A DNA stretch of 64,000 nt from Methylocystis sp. MJC1 (GTDB taxonomy: Bacteria; Pseudomonadota; Alphaproteobacteria; Rhizobiales; Beijerinckiaceae), in NCBI RefSeq assembly GCF_026427715.1, contig NZ_CP107558.1, positions 3,255,001 to 3,319,000 of the forward strand, in the 5' to 3' direction. Positions 53,838-62,254 of this stretch are shown one piece after another. The notes beneath the pieces are model-generated. The model did not search any database. It had not been told where the DNA came from and saw only the letters and a list, made by a program, of their open reading frames with translations. The stretch's first letter is position 1. Every line of letters starts with the position of its first letter. The position numbers were made by a program, and so were the translations under genes.

Positions 53838-56045
53838 TCAATGCGCAAGCGGCGATGGGCGAAGCTGGAAATTTACGACAAGCGGAGCCGAATAGGTTTC
53901 CGGCGTTTTACCAGGCACGCCCGGCGCGGGCGCGTCGATCGCCTCGATATGGAAGGGCGTGCGATTGCCGGAAGTCGTCCAAAGGCCGCGCCCTTTCCAG
54001 CCGGCTGACGGATCATCGATGCGCCCGTCGACGCCCTTTGCATAGAACCCCATCGGATAAGGCACGCGCAACTCCACGATCTGTCCGTTCACCAGCGCAT
54101 GCAGCGAGTCGGATTGATTGCCGGTGGCGAAGGGCGTGTTGGCGCCGAGCCCAAGAATATCATGCTGATCCACCCAGGCGTAATAGGGCGTCTCCGCCGC
54201 GCCCGGCGCGCCGGCGAAACCCGGGCCCGGCAGCGGATAGAAGCTCCATCCCTCGGGGCATTTCTCGCCCTTTTCGGCGCCGGGCCCATTGAGCGGCCCC
54301 TTGCATTTGCGGCGGTCGAAGCTCGCCAGATGCCCGCTGCCGAGCGCCGCCCAGAAGACGCCGTTGCGATCCACGTCAGCGCCGCGAACGCCATAGCCCG
54401 GCTCCGGCACTTTGTAGATTTCGGTGAGCGCCGTCTCCGGCGGATTGGCGCCGAGCGCGATGCGCACCGCATAGCCGGGGAAAGTCAGATTGGAACCCCA
54501 CACGGAACCGTCGAGCGGGCTCGAGGCGACGCTATAGAGCCCATAGGGCACGCGCGTGTCTTTCGTCGCATCGATCGGCTTGCCCGGCTGGTTGTAATTC
54601 TCCGAGCGCTTGCCGTCGCCATTGGTGTCGACGACGAGCGCCGTCCAGCCCTGCGATTGCGCGCTGTCGCCGGTCTCCCAGAATTTCCGGGTGTTGACCC
54701 AGCCGAGGACGGCAAGCTCCCCCTGCCCCACATTGTTGAGGAAGAGCGTGTCGTTCTTGTCCTCGGCAAAATTCAGATGATGCGAGCCGAAGCAGGTGTC
54801 GATGAAGGCCCATTTCTTCGTCTTCGGATCATAGACCGAAACCTGGCGCGCATTGCCGACGAAGCCTTCGGGTTTTGCTGGCAAGGGATATAGCTGCGCG
54901 GAACGCAGTGGGGAATTCTTCGTGCAATAATCTGGCGTGTTTTTTGGCGCGCGGATTTGCGCGGCGAAATAGATGCGGCCTTGCGAGTCCATCGTCGGCG
55001 TATGGGCGTTGAACTTGCTGTTCCACAATGCCTCGCCTCCGAAATAAGGCGAGGGCGCGATCACCGGATTGGCGAGGAGCGAGCTTGGCGCGTCGGCGTC
55101 GCGCAATTGCGCGGGAAGAAGCGTTTTCGTGTTCTTGATCGGATCGAGAACGGGAATGTCGTCGCTGCCAAGCTCTGTCGCGCCATAGATCAGGCCATAG
55201 GGATTGACGGTCGGCTTGCGCTTGTCGGTCAGAGCGAGGTCATGGAGATAATGCCTGGCGTCGGCATAATCGCGCACGGTGACGACGATGTTGCGCTCGA
55301 CGCCGGAGGGGCGCGGCGGCGTCTCGTGCGGCAGCTCGCCGGCGGCGATGCGGTCGGTCCAATCGGCGAAAAGCGCCAGCTGCCCGCCATCCGCGGAATC
55401 GAGACGGGCAATGCCATTAATCATCGCCGTGCCGCCCTGCCCCGATTGCAGGCGCCGGCGCCAGGCCTCAACCGATGAATCGAAGTGTCCCAGCGAAGCG
55501 GGAATGGCGCGGGTCGCCAGATTGCCGAGCTGGTGGCAAGGGCCACAGCCGTTGGTCTTCACAAGATCGAGCCACTGCTCCTGCGATTTGAAATTCTCTG
55601 GCACGCCATTGCCGCTCGCGCCCGTGCCGGGAAATTTCTCGCGGCCCGGAATCTTGAGCAGAGAAAGCCAATAGATTGGCGGATAATATTGCGCAGCGGC
55701 CGAGAGGCTCGGCGCAACGACCGCCTGCAAATCGATCTTCTGCCCGGGCTCCGCCGCGGCCTTGGGCGAGTCGACGAGTCCATAGCCGCGCACCCAGAGC
55801 CGATAATGCCCCTTGGGCAGATCCGGGATCACATAGCGCCCCTCCTCGTCCGTCACGGCGATCTTGGCGAAGCGCGTCCCAAGTTCTGTCGTCTCCGCGA
55901 TCACCCACACTCCCGCCTCGGGGCCCACGTGGCTCGTCACGAGCCCGCCGATGTCGTCCGCATCGAGCGCAAACGGGGTTTCGGCGGCCGCTCCCGTCGT
56001 GGCCGTCAGCAGGAGAGTCACAGCAATGACGATAGGCGATTTCAT
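53838..56045 (-). CDS. Secreted carboxypeptidase-regulatory-like protein with one CxxCH motif
   Basis: A 735-residue exported protein: signal peptide 1-21 (MKSPIVIAVTLLLTATTGAAA), a carboxypeptidase-regulatory-like domain (about 33-95: AVTDEEGRYVIPDLPKGHYRL), then a single haem c motif CGPCH (167-171), then a large domain of likely beta-propeller repeats (about 250-735). One haem with no obvious Met ligand context makes redox or structural roles both possible. ATG at 56045 has GAAGGAAG upstream. It diverges from the arylsulfotransferase-like gene, so the two may be co-regulated. I cannot assign a substrate. Confidence 0.75.
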   Translation of the reverse strand: MKSPIVIAVTLLLTATTGAAAETPFALDADDIGGLVTSHVGPEAGVWVIAETTELGTRFAKIAVTDEEGRYVIPDLPKGHYRLWVRGYGLVDSPKAAAEPGQKIDLQAVVAPSLSAAAQYYPPIYWLSLLKIPGREKFPGTGASGNGVPENFKSQEQWLDLVKTNGCGPCHQLGNLATRAIPASLGHFDSSVEAWRRRLQSGQGGTAMINGIARLDSADGGQLALFADWTDRIAAGELPHETPPRPSGVERNIVVTVRDYADARHYLHDLALTDKRKPTVNPYGLIYGATELGSDDIPVLDPIKNTKTLLPAQLRDADAPSSLLANPVIAPSPYFGGEALWNSKFNAHTPTMDSQGRIYFAAQIRAPKNTPDYCTKNSPLRSAQLYPLPAKPEGFVGNARQVSVYDPKTKKWAFIDTCFGSHHLNFAEDKNDTLFLNNVGQGELAVLGWVNTRKFWETGDSAQSQGWTALVVDTNGDGKRSENYNQPGKPIDATKDTRVPYGLYSVASSPLDGSVWGSNLTFPGYAVRIALGANPPETALTEIYKVPEPGYGVRGADVDRNGVFWAALGSGHLASFDRRKCKGPLNGPGAEKGEKCPEGWSFYPLPGPGFAGAPGAAETPYYAWVDQHDILGLGANTPFATGNQSDSLHALVNGQIVELRVPYPMGFYAKGVDGRIDDPSAGWKGRGLWTTSGNRTPFHIEAIDAPAPGVPGKTPETYSAPLVVNFQLRPSPLAH

Positions 56046-56280
56046 AAGCGCTTCCTTCGAGGCGACGCCTTCGACGCGGCGGCGGGAGCCATGCCGCAAA
56101 TTACCATGTAATTACCTATCCACAAGAAGGATATTCTGTTTTGCCGGCGCCAACCAATGCCCCTATATACCAGCACTTGCTTTTATATAACCAAACGCCC
56201 CTCGACGCGCCGGAGCGTATTGCATACTAAAACGGTATAGTTATAATCCGCCTCAGTTCCAGGCGATCGAGGGTAAACTC

Positions 56281-57708
56281 ATGGCTCATTCGGCGGTTCG
56301 CGCGCTCGTTCAGAACCAACGTCGGAAACAGCGGTTCCTCGCCCTGACGGGCGCCGCTTTCTTTTTCTTCGCAATGCGCGCGGCGCTCCCCGCCCACGCC
56401 GAACCAAGCGTCTACCCCACCGGAACGACGATCTACGATCCGGCCAAGGCCTATAATTCCTACGTGCTCTTTCCGGGCGGCGACGACGTTTCCCGCTTGA
56501 TCGACCTCACCGGGAGGGCCGTGCACGAATGGAAATATACAGGGCAGCCTGTCGCCTTTATCGATCCGGCGCTTGTCGGCGGCGAGCGCGGCCATGTCTT
56601 CGTCACGCTGGAAACGGAGGAAGGCAAAGGCACGGATCTCGTGCCGGGCCGCACCCTGACGCGAATCCGCAAGAGCGTCGGCGAGGTTGACTGGAACGGC
56701 GCCAAGCTTTGGGAATTCGGCGCCAGCGCGCCCGGCGGCCGCGCTCAGCAACATCACGACATTGCGCGGCTCCCCAATGGCAATACGCTCGTGCTCTCGA
56801 ATATCGTCTATCCGCTGCCGGGCTTCGCGACGCCGCAAGTTCTCGACGACGTCGCCTATGAAGTGAATTCGGAAGGCGACATCGTCTGGACATGGGCCGC
56901 GTCCGACCATCTCGACGAAATCGGATTCACGACGGAGGAGCTGAGGCTCATCAGAAATTCGAAAAACGCCGATTATCTTCACGTCAACAATCTGAAGCCC
57001 ATCGGCCCCAATCATTGGTTCGACGAAGGCGACCAGCGTTTCGCGCCGGACAATCTCATCTTCGATTCACGTTCAGCAAATTTCATCGCCATCATCGATC
57101 GAAAGACGCGCAAGATCGCTTGGACCTTGGGGCCGCATTATTCCCCGGTCTCGGAAGACGGGAGCACGACCTCACGCAAGGTTCCGCGCCCGGTAGATCA
57201 GATTTCCGGCCAGCACGACGCGCATATCATCCCCAAAGGCTTGCCCGGCGCGGGCAATCTGCTCGTCTTCGACAATCAGGGCGAGGCCGGCTATCCGCAT
57301 GCCGCCGTCTCCATCACCGGCGGCTCGCGCGTGCTCGAGATCAATCCGGTGACAAAGGAAATTGTCTGGCAATATACGGGCGCAAGCTCGGGCCAGCAGG
57401 GTTGGGCGTTCCGAAGCACGCATATCAGCAATGCGCGCCGGCTGCCGAACGGCAACACCTTCATCGACGAAGGCCAGATCGGCCGCTTCTTCCAGGTGAC
57501 GCCGGCCGGGGAAATCGTCTGGGAATATATCAATCCCTATCCGCGCCGCGCCAAAGATCCCGAGACCGGCCGCCCAACCATGAGTTACGCGGTCTATCGG
57601 GCGCAGCCGGTCCCTTACGAGTGGGCGCCGGAGGGCACGCCGCATAGTGAGGAAAGCGTTACGCCGCCGGAAAACGCCAGCTTTCATATTTCGGCCAAAG
57701 CAAAGTAG
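56281..57708 (+). CDS. Arylsulfotransferase (ASST)-family periplasmic protein
   Basis: A 475-residue protein with an N-terminal signal peptide (cleavage near AHA at 38-40) and propeller-like repeats. Key blocks are QQHHDIARLPNGNTLVLSNI (His158/159), YLHVNNLKPIGPNHW and SGQHDAHIIPKGLPGAGNLL, ending HISNARRLPNGNTFIDEG. ASST enzymes move sulfate between phenols in the periplasm without PAPS. Catalytic activity is not proven by these motifs alone, since family members include non-catalytic propellers. ATG at 56281 has GAGGGT upstream. It opens a cluster with a 58-residue protein and a cupin. Confidence 0.8.
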   Translation: MAHSAVRALVQNQRRKQRFLALTGAAFFFFAMRAALPAHAEPSVYPTGTTIYDPAKAYNSYVLFPGGDDVSRLIDLTGRAVHEWKYTGQPVAFIDPALVGGERGHVFVTLETEEGKGTDLVPGRTLTRIRKSVGEVDWNGAKLWEFGASAPGGRAQQHHDIARLPNGNTLVLSNIVYPLPGFATPQVLDDVAYEVNSEGDIVWTWAASDHLDEIGFTTEELRLIRNSKNADYLHVNNLKPIGPNHWFDEGDQRFAPDNLIFDSRSANFIAIIDRKTRKIAWTLGPHYSPVSEDGSTTSRKVPRPVDQISGQHDAHIIPKGLPGAGNLLVFDNQGEAGYPHAAVSITGGSRVLEINPVTKEIVWQYTGASSGQQGWAFRSTHISNARRLPNGNTFIDEGQIGRFFQVTPAGEIVWEYINPYPRRAKDPETGRPTMSYAVYRAQPVPYEWAPEGTPHSEESVTPPENASFHISAKAK

Positions 57709-57734
57709 GCGCGGCGCATCGAGCGAGGCCAGCC

Positions 57735-57911
57735 ATGTTTCACGTCTATTTGATCAAGATCGGCGCCGACCCCGTCGGCGTCGTCGCGGACGCACCCGAG
57801 GGCTACCGCTTCTACGCGATCGAAGACTCCTTTCGAGAACTCGAAACCCTTGTGTTCGACCGCGCCGAGGATGCGAGAAGCGCTGCGGTTATATTGTCGG
57901 ATAATCGGTAA
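57735..57911 (+). CDS. Small protein (58 residues), unknown function
   Basis: An uninterrupted frame encoding MFHVYLIKIGADPVGVVAD and an acidic, helix-like C-terminal half (FDRAEDARSAAVILSDNR). It lies 26 bases after the arylsulfotransferase-like gene and 22 before the cupin gene on the same strand, with GAGG just upstream of the ATG. Compact spacing makes it a likely operon member. I do not recognise a family. Confidence 0.55.
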   Translation: MFHVYLIKIGADPVGVVADAPEGYRFYAIEDSFRELETLVFDRAEDARSAAVILSDNR

Positions 57912-57933
57912 GCCCGCTCGAACAGGGAGCGCA

Positions 57934-58440
57934 ATGGACATGAGTAAATTACTGAACGCGTCGATTGGCGTGGGTCTCGTCATAGGCCTTGCTGGCGCGC
58001 TCGAGATCGCACTTCCAAGCCGGGCGGGCGCGGAGAACGGCTTCATCCGCCTTCTGCCCGAGCAGGCGCCGTTCAAATCGCCTCTTGGCGCTGGGCCGTC
58101 CCAAGCGATCATCTATGGCGATCCTTCCAAGCCGGGCATTTATGTCGTTCGCAACCGCTTCCCGCCCGGCGCGCATTCCAACCCGCATTTCCATTCGCAG
58201 GATCGGCACGCCACGGTCATCAAGGGCGTCTGGTATACGGGCGTTGGCGAGAAGATCGACTTCAACGCCGCCGTGCCCCTGAAGGAAGGCTCCTACATGC
58301 TGCATCCGGCCAATGGCGTACATTGGGACGGCGCCGGCGAGGAGGAAGTCGTCGTGCAGATCATCGGCGTCGGACCGGTGACGACGACGCAAGTCGGCGC
58401 GACGGACGCGCAAAACAGCAACTGGCCAAAACCGAAGTGA
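57934..58440 (+). CDS. Secreted cupin-domain protein
   Basis: A 168-residue cupin. An N-terminal signal-like stretch (residues 7-33) ends near SRAGAENG. The metal-site pattern is NPHFHSQDRH (His85, His87, His92) with a second part GVHWDG (His130); the usual Glu of the first cupin motif seems absent or shifted. It may bind a metal and a small ligand in the periplasm. ATG at 57934 has AGGGAG upstream. It ends the arylsulfotransferase cluster and is followed by a palindromic repeat. Confidence 0.8.
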   Translation: MDMSKLLNASIGVGLVIGLAGALEIALPSRAGAENGFIRLLPEQAPFKSPLGAGPSQAIIYGDPSKPGIYVVRNRFPPGAHSNPHFHSQDRHATVIKGVWYTGVGEKIDFNAAVPLKEGSYMLHPANGVHWDGAGEEEVVVQIIGVGPVTTTQVGATDAQNSNWPKPK

Positions 58441-58466
58441 GAAGAGGTTCGCTTTGATTGGCTCGC

Positions 58467-58577
58467 TGTCATTCCCGACGCTCGCTTTTAAGCGAGCGAT
58501 CGGGAGTCCAGAGCAGAACCGGCGCTTGTGTGTGGCTCTGGATTCCCGGTCGGGCTTTCAGCCCGCCGGGAATGACA
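58467..58577 (+). repeat. Dispersed palindromic repeat, copy B
   Basis: About 111 bases: TGTCATTCCCG at the left, CGGGAATGACA at the right, with hairpins GCTCGCTTTTAAGCGAGC and CGGGCTTTCAGCCCG. It is the reverse complement of the 50914 copy and parallel to the 44499 copy. It lies between the convergent cupin and second rrf2 genes and may serve as terminator for both. Confidence 0.85.
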
Positions 58578-58614
58578 ACCCCCAACGCAAGCTGTTCAAG
58601 CGATAACTTTTGAG

Positions 58615-59049
58615 TTAGCGCAAAATCTGCGACTCTCGATTGCCGCGGTTGCGCAGGGATGCGATGCTGGTGCGATCGAGAATGAGCGCGATGGAATCGC
58701 GCACGTCCAGCATGATGTCGCGGATCGCGCAGGCGTCTTCGTCGGGGCAGTCGGCGCAGCGCTGATAGGCCGTGCGGCTGGCGCAGGCGATCGGCGCGAG
58801 CGGCCCGTCGAGGATCCGGATGATCTGGCCGACGGTGATCTTCTCCGCCGGCCGGGCCAGGTGATAGCCGCCGCCCTTGCCCTTTCGGCTATTGAGGATG
58901 CCGGCGTTGCGCAGCTCGACCAGGATCGCGTCCAGGAATTTTCGGGGGATGTTATTGGCTGTCGCTATGTCGCCAGCCAAACATTTATCCTCCGCCTTGG
59001 CGAGATGGATGAGCGCCTTAAGCCCGTATTTCGCTTTATTCGAGAGCAT
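58615..59049 (-). CDS. Rrf2-family transcription regulator, copy 2
   Basis: A 144-residue paralogue of the regulator at 44639-45088, alike in the helix-turn-helix (KFLDAIL-ELRNAG), the wing GKGGGY and the cysteine cluster (Cys89, 98, 101, 107; CASRTAYQRC followed by ADCPDEDAC). Such regulators often sense Fe-S clusters or cysteine availability. It differs mostly in the tail. Neighbours are a TonB-type transport operon and the cupin cluster; targets are unknown. Confidence 0.87.
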   Translation of the reverse strand: MLSNKAKYGLKALIHLAKAEDKCLAGDIATANNIPRKFLDAILVELRNAGILNSRKGKGGGYHLARPAEKITVGQIIRILDGPLAPIACASRTAYQRCADCPDEDACAIRDIMLDVRDSIALILDRTSIASLRNRGNRESQILR

Positions 59050-59227
59050 TCTTCTTATCGAGGCCGGAAACGGCCTGCCTGCGCGCTTGCGAGGCCCTGA
59101 TGCGGACCTGCCTAATGAACGCTAGCTATCATATAGGAACATCGGGGGAAAGTAGAAGAAACTAATTTGACGGCGCCTATGGGCCTTCCTGCGCCTGTCA
59201 GCCATCTAATGCACTTGAAGAAAAACG

Positions 59228-59299
59228 ACGTCCCGGGCTCGGGGAGAAAGTGGGCGCTTCGAGGACGGCGAAGCGCCTGAAGGACCGAACCCGGGACGT
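59228..59299 (-). terminator. Rho-independent terminator of the exbD end
   Basis: Arms ACGTCCCGGGCTCGG and CCGAACCCGGGACGT pair with one mismatch around an inner hairpin (GCGCTTCG / CGAAGCGC). On the minus strand, T-rich sequence follows directly (CGTCGTTTTTCTTC), as for a terminator of the exbD transcript. It separates that operon from the second rrf2 gene. Confidence 0.75.
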
Positions 59300-59308
59300 T
59301 TCGCGCGC

Positions 59309-59744
59309 CTATTGCGCCGCCGAAGCGGCTTTGGCGCCCGATGCCCCGCCCTCGGAAACGAGGGCGACCTTCACATAGCCGGCGGCGTTGATCACGCCCA
59401 TTGCCTCGGCGACCTTGCCATAGGCGACCGCCTTGTCGGCGCGCAGATGGATGCGCCGGTCCTTGTTGTTGTCGCTGTTCTCCTTGAGCACGGCGAGCAG
59501 GCCTTCGACGCCGGTCGCCTCTTTCTTGTCGACGAAATAGGAGCCATTGGCGTCGACGCTGATGACGATCGGCGGCTGCTGGTCGTTGAGCTGCTTGGCC
59601 GCCGTCTTGGGGAGATCGACAGGCACGCCAGAGGTCATCAGAGGCGCCGCCACCATGAAGACGATGAGCAGCACCAGCATGACGTCGACGAGCGGCGTGA
59701 CATTGATGTCGGCGATGGGCGGCGTGTCGAATTCCGAATCGTGC

Positions 59745-59764
<20 letters not shown>
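59309..59764 (-). CDS. exbD: Biopolymer transport protein ExbD
   Basis: A 151-residue inner-membrane protein: a short cytoplasmic N-terminus (FDTPPIADINVTPLVD), one membrane segment (VMLVLLIVFMVAAPLM) holding the functional Asp region just before it, then a periplasmic domain. It couples proton flow to TonB with ExbB. Its start overlaps the exbB end by 20 bases. Confidence 0.9.
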
Positions 59765-60488
<724 letters not shown>

Positions 60489-60512
60489 TTATCTGCCTTT
60501 CGTTTGCAAGGA

Positions 60513-61301
60513 TCACGGGCTGAAGGTGAAGGAGCCGGAGAGCGACACCGGTTTTCCGGGCGCGGCCGCGGAGCCGCAGCGGCCGCCGAGCCGGTTGGCG
60601 ACTGCATCGAAGGCGCCGTTGCCGGAGGGCGTGATCGAGAAGGAAGTCATCGATCCTGTGGCGCTGAACGTCGCGCGGTAGCCGATATGCGCGGTGCGCG
60701 GCGCCTGCGAATCGGGATAGGCGTTGGCGGCGGCGCGTTGCATGCAAGCATGGAACTGGTTCGCGATCGCCGAGGTCGTGGCGCCGGCCGGCGCCGCGGG
60801 CGCGCGTACCGCGGGCGCATCTGTCCTCGCCGCTGCCGGCGCGCGGGGCGTGGTCGGCTTGGCGTTCGTGGCGGGCTTCACTGGAGGCTTTTCGAGCTTG
60901 GGCTTCTGGACTGGCTTCTCGATCAGCTTGGGCGGCTCGACCGGCGCAATCGGGTCCATGACCGGCGGGGGCGGCGGCGGCTCATCAGGAAGCACGAGCT
61001 CTTCCGGAGGCGGCGGCGTGTCCTCCGGCGGGGGCGGCTCCTCGGCCGGCACAGGCGCCAGCTCGATCACTTGCTGCTCTTCGACAGGCGCCTCCGCCGT
61101 TTTGAAAGACAGGGTGACGATCACGCCGAGCAGAAGAGCGTAAAGGGCGGCCGCGCCCAACTGGGCGGGATAGTTCGGCCGTAGTCCGCCGGGCTGAAGC
61201 AACCCCTGCACCCCATGCGGATCAGCGAGGAAATCATCGCCGGGGTCGGCGGAATCGAAATTCGGCGCGGCGGCTGTCGCCATCATGTCGCCCTTTCTCA
61301 T
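60513..61301 (-). CDS. tonB: TonB-like energy transducer
   Basis: A 262-residue protein: cytoplasmic N-terminus, one membrane segment near residues 49-66, then a long Pro/Glu/Lys-rich spacer (PPPPEDTPPPPEEL, then KPVQKPKLEKPPVKP) and a C-terminal domain (about 182-262). This is the TonB layout that reaches across the periplasm to outer-membrane receptors. The C-terminal domain has only weak resemblance to the classic TonB_C motif (no clear YP). ATG at 61301 or 61286 are both possible. It precedes exbB by 24 bases. Confidence 0.82.
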   Translation of the reverse strand: MRKGDMMATAAAPNFDSADPGDDFLADPHGVQGLLQPGGLRPNYPAQLGAAALYALLLGVIVTLSFKTAEAPVEEQQVIELAPVPAEEPPPPEDTPPPPEELVLPDEPPPPPPVMDPIAPVEPPKLIEKPVQKPKLEKPPVKPATNAKPTTPRAPAAARTDAPAVRAPAAPAGATTSAIANQFHACMQRAAANAYPDSQAPRTAHIGYRATFSATGSMTSFSITPSGNGAFDAVANRLGGRCGSAAAPGKPVSLSGSFTFSP

Positions 61302-61342
61302 GAAAACCAGACAGGGAGATGACTAGCGTATATTTCCTATAG

Positions 61343-61365
61343 ACGCAATAGAGTTATATTTGCGT
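61343..61365. promoter_or_regulatory. Candidate operator ACGCAA-N11-TTGCGT upstream of tonB
   Basis: Perfect six-base inverted arms in the AT-rich region before tonB. It could bind a metal-responsive regulator, but does not match a standard Fur box that I can recognise. Confidence 0.3.
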
Positions 61366-61421
61366 TGCACAGTTTTTCGGATTCGGCTTGCCACGGCTGC
61401 AAAAACAACGGCCCAATGAAA

Positions 61422-61446
61422 AGGGCCCGGGACACGCCCCGAGCCC
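61422..61446 (-). terminator. Terminator after the outer-membrane protein gene
   Basis: On the minus strand GGGCTCGGGG and CCCGGGCCC form a stem with one mismatch, followed by TTTTCATT. It lies 26 bases after the beta-barrel gene stop and separates that gene from tonB. Confidence 0.6.
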
Positions 61447-61471
61447 AATCATCCCATCAAATCCACGCGAT

Positions 61472-62215
61472 CTATTTGACGATCGGCGGCGCCGCGAGCG
61501 GCCCCGCTGAGAAATGGTAATTTACGCCGGCGCGCACCACATGCCCGGCGCTCGAGACATTGGCGTTGTAGACGCCTCGGTTTGTGTTGTAGGCGACGCC
61601 AGTATCCGCGAGCCAAGCGTAGAGATATTCGCCTTTGACCGAAATTTGATCGTTCCAGGCATATTCGAAGCCAGCGCCGGCGGTCCAACCGGGACGCAGC
61701 GTCGGCCCCGAGCTCAGCTGCCCATAGGTGAAAGGCGGAAGGCTCGAGAAGTTATTGGAGACGAAGTTCGTTCCAAAAGCGAGACCCGCGCTGATAAAAG
61801 CGAGCCAGCGCGGCGCGAAGGCGTAGCCCACTCGGCCGCGGAATGTTCCGAGCACGCCGGAGTTCGTCCTGCCCGGATAGCCCCAACCAGCGCGGCCGGA
61901 CTGGATGCTCCCGCGATAGCCAAAGTCGGCCTCGGCACCCAGAACGATCTTATCAGTCCACTGCCAATTATAACCAATCGTTCCGCCTCCCACGAAAGCG
62001 GAGCCGCGCAAAGGAGTCTGATTGACGAGCGTGAACGTTCCCTCTCCAAGAATCGCGCCCGCGTAAACGCCGGCATAGCCCCCCTGCCAGCTAAAGACCG
62101 GTGGCGGCGGCGGAGGCGGCGGCTCCTTGGTTTTCGGAAGGTCGGCCGCCGTCGCCGCCGTTGCGATCACGGAAGCGGTCGCAAGGACCAGATAGGAAGC
62201 AATGTTCTTTTTCAT
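61472..62215 (-). CDS. Outer-membrane beta-barrel protein (Omp25/31-like)
   Basis: A 247-residue protein. The signal peptide (MKKNIASYLVLATASVIATAATAA) ends before a Pro-rich stretch (EPPPPPPPPVFSWQ), then a small eight-strand-type barrel with WQGGYAGVYAGAILGEG, YNWQWTDKIVLGAEADFGYRG and a C-terminal VRAGVNYHFSAGP. Such porin-like proteins are common in Rhizobiales. ATG at 62215 has GAGGAG nine bases upstream; an upstream start would add 10 residues. It lies 39 bases after the receptor gene. Confidence 0.82.
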   Translation of the reverse strand: MKKNIASYLVLATASVIATAATAADLPKTKEPPPPPPPPVFSWQGGYAGVYAGAILGEGTFTLVNQTPLRGSAFVGGGTIGYNWQWTDKIVLGAEADFGYRGSIQSGRAGWGYPGRTNSGVLGTFRGRVGYAFAPRWLAFISAGLAFGTNFVSNNFSSLPPFTYGQLSSGPTLRPGWTAGAGFEYAWNDQISVKGEYLYAWLADTGVAYNTNRGVYNANVSSAGHVVRAGVNYHFSAGPLAAPPIVK

Positions 62216-62254
62216 CCCAACACTCCTCAATTTGTAGCAGCGCAAAGCCGTTTC

